A stretch of DNA of 64,000 nt, from assembly GCA_021324045.1 (NCBI GenBank), contig JAJPJV010000026.1, positions 21,643 through 85,642 of the forward strand, given 5' to 3'. The notes beneath the pieces are model-generated. The model had not been told where the DNA came from. It did not search any database and saw only the letters and a list, made by a program, of their open reading frames with translations. The first letter of the stretch is position 1. Every line of letters starts with the position of its first letter. The DNA comes from Actinomycetota bacterium (GTDB taxonomy: Bacteria > Actinomycetota > Acidimicrobiia > Acidimicrobiales > RAAP-2). The translations under genes were made by a program, and so were the position numbers. This document shows, one piece after another, positions 57,052 to 64,000 of this stretch.

Positions 57052-59598
57052 ATGAGAGCTGTGACCGTCAACGGGCGTCCTTATGCGCTCGACGATGGGG
57101 CTCGGATGGCGATCACCTGGCTCCGCGAGACTCTGGGGTTCAAAGGACCCAAACCGGGATGCGGGGAGGGTGTGTGTGGGGCGTGCACGGTACTGATCGA
57201 TGGGGAGCCAGCGCTGGCCTGCCAGACTCCGGTCAGCGAGCTCGCCGGGCGGGTTGTGACGACCATAGAAGGGCTCGCAAATGGCGCGAAGCTCCACCCG
57301 GCACAGCAGGCACTGATCGAGCTGCACGCCGCTCAGTGCGGTTACTGCATGCCAGCCATGGCCCTGAGGATCGCTGTCCTCATCGACCACGACTCGGATC
57401 CCGACGACAGGGCCATCACGACAGCGCTTGAGCCCAATCTGTGCCGATGTGGGAGCTACCTCCGAATTCGTCGTGCGGCCCATCGAGCGGCCGATCTGCG
57501 GTGGAGGGCAGTCGACCCGGATCGTCAAGCCACAGAGGACAACTTCGAGGTCGTTGACTGGGCTGGCGACGCCACAGAGCTTCTCCCAAGACCCCGGCGC
57601 CCCTGGGATCTCGTTGCTCCTGAGGAGCGCGATTACGAAGCCGTGCTCGGGCCTGGGCTGGTTGCCGTGTGGCCAGCCAGTAAGCCATCCGGGCGCCGGG
57701 CACCTCAGGGCGGTGGCGCGTGGGTTCACGTCTCTCCGACCGGGTCCGTGCATGCTTTCAGTGGCAAGGTGGACCTCGGGCAGGACAACCGGACCGCTTT
57801 CCGTCTCCTCGTCGCCGAGGAGCTTGGAGTCGAGCCCGAACGCGTGACGGTCGTCCAGGGCGACACCGATGTGTGCCCGTGGGACATCGGCACCTTCGGT
57901 AGTCGTTCGCTGCCCGACAGTGGCGAAGCGCTGCGCCGAGCGGCGGCAGGCGCCCGAAGTGCCCTGGATGAAGCAGGCGGCCCCGGCCAGTTCGGCGACG
58001 GATGCCGACTGGTGGTGCTCGACGCGGAACCGCCCTTGGTCGCGCCCAACGAGCGGTGCCTCGTCGGACATCGCGGTCATGAGGCTCGACGAGCTGATGC
58101 GGCAACCGGTCATTGCCGATTCGTTTCCGACCTTGAGCGTCCTGGTATGGGCCACGGAGCAGTGCTGAGACCCAGCGTCCCCGGTGCCTCGCTGCGATCG
58201 GTCGACTGGAGCAGGGCAGAGGCCATTGATGGGGTGACCGTCGTAGAAGTGGGGCCACTCGTCGGTGTCGTGGCCGATGACCCGGTCACGGCCCGCCGCG
58301 CGATCAGCGTTATTGACACCGAGTGGGACGAGCCGCCGCCGATCAACGAGGACTTGGCCGCCTACTTGCGAAGCAACCCGATACCCGGTGACGGCTGGGA
58401 GCGTCAGGTCGACGAGACGATGGGAGATGTGGATGGTGCGCTCGCCGATGCTGCCGAGATCGTGCGTGTCACGTATACGACTGCGCCCCTTGCCCACGTA
58501 CCGTTGGAGACCCGAGCTGCCATTGCTGAATGGGATGGTGGCCGCGTCACCGTGTGGACGGGCGACCAGGTGCCCTTCGCTACGAGGAGCGAAGTGGCAA
58601 AGGCCGCCGGTATCGACGAGGCCGACGTGCGGATCGTGGTACCGCCGACGGGTGGGGCATTCGGGGGCAAGCACGCTGGTGACGTCGCCAGCGAGGCCGC
58701 TCTGTTGGCACGAGCCACCGGCCGGCCCGTGAAGGTCCATTGGAGCCGCTCCGAGGAGTTGCGCTGGGGCACAGTCCGACCGATGGCGCTGATTGACGTT
58801 GTGGCCGGGCTCGGCCAGGACGGCGAGCTCGTCACGTGGGACTTCCTCAACATCAATGCCGGAGCGCAAGCACTTGCTCTTCCATATCGGACTCGCACCA
58901 GCCGGTTGCGCTATCAGCCGGCCCGCTCACCATTACGACAAGGTCCCTATCGCGCGCTCGCAGCCAACGCGAACAACTTCGCCCGGGAGTCAGTGATCGA
59001 TGAGCTGGCCGTGCTGAGCGGGGAAGACCCCCTTGAGTTTCGCCTCGCCCGCCTCAATGACGCCCGGCTTGCCGAGGTGCTGAGAGCTGCTGTCGAGCGC
59101 TTCGGTTGGGCGCACGGCAACGTGCCACACCAGATTGCTGGAGGCAGGGGCCAGGGCCTGGCGGTGGGTCTGGAGAAGGGCGGCCGCGTGGCCACCTGTG
59201 CTGAGGCGCAGGTGGAGTCGGACGGTCGGGTCGCGATCGCCCGGATCGTCACCGCCTATGAATGCGGCACCGTGGTCAACCCCGACACCGTGGTCAGCCA
59301 GATCGAAGGTGCGACGATGATGGCTCTCGGTGGTGCGCTCTTCGAGGCTGTCCCGCTCACCGGAGGAGCGACTCCCGAACCATCGTTGGCCCAATACCGG
59401 TTGCCCCGGTTCAGTGACCTCCCAGAGATCGAGGTCGTGCTCTGCGATCGCCCCGAGCTGCCTGCGTCCGGCGCTGGTGAGACACCCATGATCGCCGTCG
59501 CCCCCGCCGTCGCCAATGCCCTGTTCGCGGCGACAGGCCGGCGACTGCGTAACCTGCCCCTCGTACCCAAGCATCTGGTTGCGGGAGCGATCCGTTAG
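57052..59598 (+). CDS. Fused [2Fe-2S]/molybdopterin hydroxylase (IorA-IorB / NicA-NicB type)
   Basis: The 848-residue protein joins two subunits usually encoded separately. Residues 1-150 are the Fe-S subunit: the plant-type cluster GCGEGVCGACTVLIDGEPALAC, then the second cluster GYCMPAM and LCRCGSYLRIR. Residues about 200-848 are the molybdopterin subunit: GKVDLGQDNRTAFRLL, TFGSRSLPDSG, PPTGGAFGGKHAGD, QGPYRALAANANNFARES and the catalytic glutamate in ASGAGETPM. The FAD subunit of xanthine dehydrogenases is absent, so electrons likely go to cytochrome or another carrier. This family hydroxylates N-heteroaromatics or aldehydes. A MarR regulator and exporter follow. Confidence 0.82.
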   Translation: MRAVTVNGRPYALDDGARMAITWLRETLGFKGPKPGCGEGVCGACTVLIDGEPALACQTPVSELAGRVVTTIEGLANGAKLHPAQQALIELHAAQCGYCMPAMALRIAVLIDHDSDPDDRAITTALEPNLCRCGSYLRIRRAAHRAADLRWRAVDPDRQATEDNFEVVDWAGDATELLPRPRRPWDLVAPEERDYEAVLGPGLVAVWPASKPSGRRAPQGGGAWVHVSPTGSVHAFSGKVDLGQDNRTAFRLLVAEELGVEPERVTVVQGDTDVCPWDIGTFGSRSLPDSGEALRRAAAGARSALDEAGGPGQFGDGCRLVVLDAEPPLVAPNERCLVGHRGHEARRADAATGHCRFVSDLERPGMGHGAVLRPSVPGASLRSVDWSRAEAIDGVTVVEVGPLVGVVADDPVTARRAISVIDTEWDEPPPINEDLAAYLRSNPIPGDGWERQVDETMGDVDGALADAAEIVRVTYTTAPLAHVPLETRAAIAEWDGGRVTVWTGDQVPFATRSEVAKAAGIDEADVRIVVPPTGGAFGGKHAGDVASEAALLARATGRPVKVHWSRSEELRWGTVRPMALIDVVAGLGQDGELVTWDFLNINAGAQALALPYRTRTSRLRYQPARSPLRQGPYRALAANANNFARESVIDELAVLSGEDPLEFRLARLNDARLAEVLRAAVERFGWAHGNVPHQIAGGRGQGLAVGLEKGGRVATCAEAQVESDGRVAIARIVTAYECGTVVNPDTVVSQIEGATMMALGGALFEAVPLTGGATPEPSLAQYRLPRFSDLPEIEVVLCDRPELPASGAGETPMIAVAPAVANALFAATGRRLRNLPLVPKHLVAGAIR

Positions 59599-59641
59599 AA
59601 ATGTGCATGAGATAGTAATTGCACCCGGTACTCTTTTTTGC

Positions 59642-60148
59642 GTGCCGACCAACAAAGCCCCTGCTCGGCTCGCTCCCCTGAGTCCAACAGCGCCATCTGT
59701 CCTTGCCAGTCGGCTCAGGGTGACGATGGTCCGCATGGGCAGGCAGTTGAGGCGACAGGACACCCCGGGAATGAGCGTCTCGTTGTTTTCGGCTCTCGCC
59801 ACCATCGCCGCTCACGGAGAGCTGGCGATTGGCGAGCTCGCCGAGGCCGAATGTCTTCCCTCCTCAGCGGCGACCCGGGCCGCCGATCGCCTCGAAGAAG
59901 AAGGTCTTGTCGAGCGACGCCGCAATCCGAGCGACCGCCGCGGCGTCAACGTGACCATCACGCCCAAGGGCCGCGCCGTGGTGAACGAACAGCGCCGCAA
60001 AGCGAACGCGTGGCTCGCTGAGCGACTGGCGGAACGGGGAGAGGCAGAACGGGTGGCCATCGCCCAGGCACTCGATGTCTTGGAGGCGCTCATAGGGAGT
60101 GAGGAGAACGAGGGAACCCCCGTCGCTCGTGCCTCAGATGTGCCGTGA
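59642..60148 (+). CDS. MarR-family transcriptional regulator
   Basis: The 168-residue winged-helix regulator has an N-terminal dimerisation helix (ASRLRVTMVRMGRQLRRQD), the DNA-binding core AIGELAEAECLPSSAATRAADRLEEEGLVERRRNPSDRRGVNVTITPKGRAVV, including the wing, and a C-terminal dimer helix. GTG 59642 is preferred: TACTCT (59629-59634) lies at -10 spacing, indicating leaderless mRNA. It lies between the molybdenum hydroxylase and the MFS exporter and probably controls both in response to an aromatic ligand (inference). Confidence 0.88.
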   Translation: MPTNKAPARLAPLSPTAPSVLASRLRVTMVRMGRQLRRQDTPGMSVSLFSALATIAAHGELAIGELAEAECLPSSAATRAADRLEEEGLVERRRNPSDRRGVNVTITPKGRAVVNEQRRKANAWLAERLAERGEAERVAIAQALDVLEALIGSEENEGTPVARASDVP

Positions 60149-60278
60149 CGGTCGTGGGCGTTGGGGATCGTCGCTTCAAAGGGGTGAGGGAGGACAGAGC
60201 GGAAGTGGAAGGCGGCGGATGCGGCGACCCGTCCGTGCGTAGAGGAGCAGGATCACACCAACAAGGAGGAGTAGATCG

Positions 60279-62048
60279 ATGCGCCTGAGGGCTCTCAGCG
60301 TCGACCAGGACGGCCGTCTTCAGGCTGACAGCGCTGGGCCAGCAATGAATGGCCATGGCGAAACTCCAACCCGCGGGCATCACGACCGTTACAAGTGGAT
60401 CGCGCTGTCAAACACCACACTGGGAATCTTGATGGCGATCATGAATACGTCGGTCGTGCTGATCGCGCTCCCTGACATTTTCAGGGGCATCGACCTCAAC
60501 CCGCTGGCTCCCGGAAATACCAGCTACCTGCTGTGGATGCTGATGGGATTCATGGTGGTGACCGCAGTGCTGGTGGTGAGCCTTGGTCGCCTCGGTGACA
60601 TGTTCGGCCGCGTACGCATGTACAACGCTGGGTTTGCCGTCTTCACGACGTTTTCGATCTTGCTCTCGGTCACCTGGCTCCATGGCGCTGCGGGCGCGCT
60701 CTACATGATCATCATGCGAGTGGGCCAGGGGGTCGGGGGAGCGTTGCTTATGGCCAATTCCAGTGCGATCTTGACGGATGCTTTCCCGCCGCACCAACGG
60801 GGATTGGCGATGGGGATCAACAACGTGTCCATGATCACTGGGTCCTTCGTTGGCCTCGTCCTGGGAGGAATCCTTGCGCCGGTCGAGTGGCGGCTCGTGT
60901 TCTTGGTATCGGTGCCGTTCGGATTGTTCGGTACCGTGTGGGCCTACCTCAAGCTGCGAGACACCGGGGTTCGGCGCCGTGCGCACATCGACTGGTGGGG
61001 AAACCTGACGTTTGCCGCCGGGCTCGTGATGGTCCTGGTGGGGATCACGTACGGCCTGCTGCCGTACGGAGGGCACACCATGGGTTGGACGAGCCCCTTC
61101 GTCCTGAGCATGCTCTTCGGTGGGGTGGCCGTACTGATCGGCTTCTGTGTCATCGAGACCAAAGTGCCCGAGCCGATGTTCAAGCTCGATCTTTTCCGTA
61201 TCCGAGCATTTGCTGCGGGGAACGTCGCCAACCTGCTTGCAGCTCTGAGTCGAGGCGGCCTCATGTTCATCGTGATCATCTGGTTACAGGGGATCTGGCT
61301 ACCCCAGCACGGCTACTCGTTCGCCAGGACGCCACTGTGGGCGGGTATCTACATGCTGCCGCTCACCATTGGGTTGCTTCTCGCAGGGCCTGTAAGTGGC
61401 ATCCTCACCGACCGGCTCGGCGCTCGGCCACTCGCTACCACCGGGCTTGCCCTGGCTGCTGTGTCCTTCCTCCTCCTTGAAGCCCTCCCTGTCGATTTCA
61501 GCTACGTCGGGTTTGCCGCCGTCCTCTTAGTGACCGGCCTCGGTATGGGGATGTTCGGAGCCCCTAATCAGACGGGCATCATGAACAGCCTGCCGCCTGA
61601 TCAACGGGGAGCCGGAGCAGGGATGACCATGACCTTCATGTCCTCTGCCCAGGTGCTCTCGATTGGCATCTTCTTCACCCTCATGATCCTGGGCCTCGCG
61701 TCGAGTCTGCCGGTTGCGCTGCTTCATGGGCTGAGAGCCCAAGGCGTCCCCGTTCATGTCGCAACAGCTGTTTCGCACCTTCCACCGGTAGGAAGCCTGT
61801 TCGCCGCATTCTTGGGTTATAACCCCATGAGACAGCTGCTAGGTTCAACACTCCATCAGTTGCCGCACCACACCGTGGTCTACCTCACCGGTCGCTCGTT
61901 CTTCCCGCATCTCATCAGCGCGCCGTTCGGTTCCGGCCTTCACGAGACGTTCGACTTCGCCTTCGGCGCTTGCGTCGTTGGCGCCGTGTGCTCACTGATG
62001 AGGGGTGGGCGGTACATCCACGGTGAGGAGAACCAGGACGAGTCGTGA
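60279..62048 (+). CDS. MFS transporter, DHA2 (14-TM) drug/solute exporter type
   Basis: The 589-residue membrane protein has about 14 hydrophobic helices. The N-terminal motif NTSVVLIALPDIF with ILMAIMN is typical of EmrB/QacA. Motif A appears as LGRLGDMFGRVRMYNAG, motif C as GSFVGLVLGGILAPVEWR, and a second GPVSGILTDRLGARPL follows helix 9. AAGGAGG lies 9 bp before the ATG. It follows the MarR gene by 130 bp in the same orientation and likely exports the inducing compound or the hydroxylase substrate/product. The last 120 residues include an extra pair of helices and a charged tail. Confidence 0.88.
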   Translation: MRLRALSVDQDGRLQADSAGPAMNGHGETPTRGHHDRYKWIALSNTTLGILMAIMNTSVVLIALPDIFRGIDLNPLAPGNTSYLLWMLMGFMVVTAVLVVSLGRLGDMFGRVRMYNAGFAVFTTFSILLSVTWLHGAAGALYMIIMRVGQGVGGALLMANSSAILTDAFPPHQRGLAMGINNVSMITGSFVGLVLGGILAPVEWRLVFLVSVPFGLFGTVWAYLKLRDTGVRRRAHIDWWGNLTFAAGLVMVLVGITYGLLPYGGHTMGWTSPFVLSMLFGGVAVLIGFCVIETKVPEPMFKLDLFRIRAFAAGNVANLLAALSRGGLMFIVIIWLQGIWLPQHGYSFARTPLWAGIYMLPLTIGLLLAGPVSGILTDRLGARPLATTGLALAAVSFLLLEALPVDFSYVGFAAVLLVTGLGMGMFGAPNQTGIMNSLPPDQRGAGAGMTMTFMSSAQVLSIGIFFTLMILGLASSLPVALLHGLRAQGVPVHVATAVSHLPPVGSLFAAFLGYNPMRQLLGSTLHQLPHHTVVYLTGRSFFPHLISAPFGSGLHETFDFAFGACVVGAVCSLMRGGRYIHGEENQDES

Positions 62049-62146
62049 GGGCATGCGGATTTTGGATTGGGTGAGGCGAGCACTCTCGTTCTCTTGGCCC
62101 TTCCGTCGGTACGGTCGAAAAAGTAGGCTCAATGGCTTGAGGCGTA

Positions 62147-62764
62147 TCAGCTGATCGCGCGCTTGGCATGCGTAGCCGATACTGGCTCATGCTGATCGTT
62201 CGCATCGAGATAGACGAGGGAGCCTGAATCGAGGCGAATTCCCTCGGTCAACTGGTGGCGAGACAAGTGCCCTCGATGGTCGAGGTGCCATACCTGGGCT
62301 CCATGCAAGAGCACCGCCGCGTCAGCGATGAGACGCCGATGACATCGCCACCAGAGCGTCTCGGCGCACATCACAGCGGTGACCTGTGAGGATGCCTCCA
62401 GGAGGACACGGGTGAGAGCTTGCTCGAATGCCTCGGTGGCCATGTAATCCGCGTAGCCCTGGAAACTTGGATGACGCAATCCGACATTGCGAGACCCGAG
62501 AATCGGTCGGCGAAACCCGCCGAGATCGGGCTCCCACCGGTAGCGAATGCCGCTTGCCGGCAGCCATACTTCGAGTTCGCGGCGAGCGAACTGCGGATGA
62601 CGTCTACTTCCGGGGGCGCTTCGCACATCCACGATTGTCGTGACACCAGCGCTTTCGAGGATCGCGGAAAGTTCGCCGGCCGAAGCGGCACCGTGCCCAA
62701 CGGTCAGCAGCCGGAGGGACTCGTCCGCAGCCGAAGCGGCTCTCCTTCGGGAAAGGTGTTCCAC
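62147..62764 (-). CDS. DUF488 family protein
   Basis: The 205-residue protein has LLTVGHGAASAGELSAILES, VTTIVDVRSAPGSRRHPQFARREL, YRWEPDLGGFRRP, FQGYADYMATEAFEQAL and VMCAETLWWRCHRRLIAD, the full set of DUF488 motifs (VDVRxxPxSRxxPxF and CAExxxxxCHRxxIA). The Cys in CAE is invariant and suggests a thiol chemistry or modification role. GTG 62764 starts the conserved region. It converges on the MFS gene with a 98-bp gap. Function is unknown. Confidence 0.8.
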   Translation of the reverse strand: MEHLSRRRAASAADESLRLLTVGHGAASAGELSAILESAGVTTIVDVRSAPGSRRHPQFARRELEVWLPASGIRYRWEPDLGGFRRPILGSRNVGLRHPSFQGYADYMATEAFEQALTRVLLEASSQVTAVMCAETLWWRCHRRLIADAAVLLHGAQVWHLDHRGHLSRHQLTEGIRLDSGSLVYLDANDQHEPVSATHAKRAIS

Positions 62765-62959
62765 CTCTGAATAGAATAATTCAAGAAAAAGAGAACGGTA
62801 CGAACATGGGCGAGAAAGGCTGAGAGATGCGTATCGCTTAGCGATCCATGGTTCCGCTCGATCTGCTGCAGTCACGCGTTCAGTTGTAGCCATCCGTAAC
62901 GGCAATCATTTCGCTGTCGGCTTGCGATTGCCGGTGGGCAGCTCGATGCTTCAGTGAAG

Positions 62960-62999
62960 ACGCCTACGTCAATTCCAGATAAGGAATTGACGTAGGCGT
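62960..62999. repeat. Perfect 17-bp inverted repeat with 6-nt loop
   Basis: ACGCCTACGTCAATTCC (62960-62976), loop AGATAA and GGAATTGACGTAGGCGT (62983-62999) form a perfect hairpin. Outside it CAGT (62952-62955) and ACTG (63001-63004 region) extend pairing after a 4-nt bulge. No U-tract follows on either strand, so it is not a standard terminator. It stands in a 435-bp gene-free stretch (62765-63199) next to the IS21 relic. Confidence 0.85.
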
Positions 63000-63199
63000 A
63001 CTGAGGAAGGTTGGTATCTTCCCGATTCTTCTCACGGAGAAGGTCCACACGCGGATCGTTGACTGCGATGGGAGCGGCTATCGGAGGCAGAGGTCTTTCG
63101 AGAATCAGCTCCGCTGAGCGGAGCACCAACAAGACCTTCAATGGCCCGTTTGAGGTCCTCGGTTTTGGCAAGTAAAAGTCCCCGCCCCTCGCACTGCGA

Positions 63200-63556
63200 T
63201 CAGGGCTTTTTGGGCTGACGACCACCTCCTCTCGGACCGCGCGGGCGAGCCGCTCTCATGCGGAAGGACTCGCCTTCGCTGAGCACCACGATGCCGTGAT
63301 GGAGCAAGCGGTCGAGGAGACTCACAGCGGTGGTGTGCTCGGGCAGGAAGTGGCCCCACTGGTCAAAGGGCCAGTGACTGGCGACCCCCAGTGACACCCG
63401 CTCGTAGGCGGTGGCGACGAAACGGAACAACAGCTGGGTACCGATGTCGTCGAGCGGTGCGAAACCGAGCTCGTCGATGATGACGAAGTCGTTGCGCAGT
63501 GTCTGGTCGATCACCTGGCCGACGCTGCTGTCGGCCAGGTCCCGATACAGCGTCAT
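63200..63556 (-). pseudogene. istB: IS21-family istB, 5'-truncated
   Basis: The 118-residue frame begins inside the IstB AAA+ domain: LYRDLADSSVGQVIDQTLRN, DFVIIDELGFAPLDDIGTQLLFRFVATAYERVSLGVASHWPFDQWGHFLPEHTTAVSLLDRLLHHG. Walker B (FVIIDELGF) and sensor regions are present, but the N-terminal half with Walker A is missing. An internal deletion joins it directly to istA. It ends with an Arg/Gly tail at 63200. Confidence 0.75.
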
Positions 63557-63986
63557 CGGCGGCGAAGCGCACGAAGCGGAACCGGCTCCAGGCCAACACG
63601 GCGCAGAATACGTGGAGCGAGCCCTCCGATCCCCAGTCGATGATGAGGGTGTCGCCCGGTGACCACAACACCCCGGGGCGCCGGCCCCGGTGGTGTCCGG
63701 CCCGCCACTCCGTCTTGGCCCTGGCCATCAGGCGCCGGAAGTTGCGGGCCGAACCGCGGTATCGGGTCGCTCGGGCTCCTGGCAGCAGGCGCTTGGCCGA
63801 GATCTTCCCGTGGGTCTTGTCCACGCGCTTGGCGACGACGTCGTCGTTGTGGGTCCGCTCGGCCCGCTCAGGGGACATCCCCTGGGCTTTCGCCACGGCC
63901 AGCTTGACGGTCTTCGGGTCCACGCCGCAGATGGCGGCGGCGCCCCGGAAGCTGCCCACGTCGGCGTAGGCGGCGACCATGTCCAT
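63557..63986 (-). pseudogene. istA: IS21-family istA, 3'-truncated
   Basis: ATG 63986 has GGGAGAGA upstream and opens MDMVAAYADVGSFRGAAAIC, the HTH of IstA, then HGKISAKRLLPGARATRYRGSARNFRRLMARAK and the first catalytic Asp in DTLIIDWGSEGSLHVFCAVLAWSRFRFVRFAADD. The remaining rve core (second Asp, Glu) is lost at about 63560, where sequence passes into the middle of istB. It is therefore an internally deleted, non-autonomous IS21 element. Further sequence upstream of 63986 is cut by the window edge. Confidence 0.75.
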
Positions 63987-64000
63987 TCTCTCCCTCGCTG

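Noticed and set aside
56864..57055. 63-codon ORF overlapping the start of the molybdenum hydroxylase
   Set aside because: No ribosome-binding site, no family, and overlaps the palindromic region.
62872..63225. 117-codon minus-strand ORF through the hairpin
   Set aside because: Part of the coding would be the palindrome itself; no family similarity and it overlaps istB's end.

Overview
The window is high-GC DNA from an actinobacterium, most likely of the class Acidimicrobiia. This is inferred from lysA-hom-thrC-rho-rpmE-prfA-prmC followed by a complete ATP synthase operon, a Rho with a long N-terminal insertion, a MurA with Asp in place of the catalytic Cys, many GTG starts (several apparently leaderless) and an F420-type flavoprotein gene. 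No 16S rRNA or other taxonomic marker is present.

Positions 1-39900 are mostly chromosomal core. The left edge holds the start of an aldehyde dehydrogenase and an SDR gene (minus strand), a dead IS110 fragment and tRNA-Arg. Then come lysA-hom-thrC, rho-rpmE-prfA-prmC-tsaC-glyA-wecA, and the F1Fo ATP synthase genes atpZ-like/I/B/E/F/H/A/G/D/C. glpX and murA are divergent; murA is followed by meaB, trehalose synthase, a maltokinase-like gene and a probable PPi-dependent pfkA, with galT convergent. A sulfur/nitrogen block follows: a precorrin-2 dehydrogenase that can supply siroheme, divergent from a sulfite/nitrite reductase, an FrhB-like F420-dehydrogenase subunit and a small unknown gene. Next are an ABC ATPase, a membrane protein and a secreted wall hydrolase with a Thr-rich repeat.

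Positions 39900-54400 are an accessory island starting at tRNA-Ala. It has three decayed copies of one insertion-sequence family, each with recognisable inverted ends, two related toxin-antitoxin modules (one with a frameshifted toxin), an ECF41 sigma factor operon with a textbook ECF41 promoter, a truncated metallo-beta-lactamase gene, a decayed transposase/integrase-like unit, and an intact two-gene cassette whose second protein carries an R-x4-H (HEPN-like) motif. A short motif, CCTAYGCAG, recurs in the island, and a 12-bp copy of the tRNA-Ala 3' end lies at 48611.

Positions 54400-64000 hold a ClC chloride channel with CBS domains, a one-chain fused molybdenum hydroxylase, a MarR regulator, a 14-TM-type MFS exporter, a DUF488 gene, a perfect 17-bp hairpin, and an IS21 element with an internal deletion, cut by the window edge. 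No CRISPR array, rRNA or intrinsic terminator with a clear U-tract was recognised.
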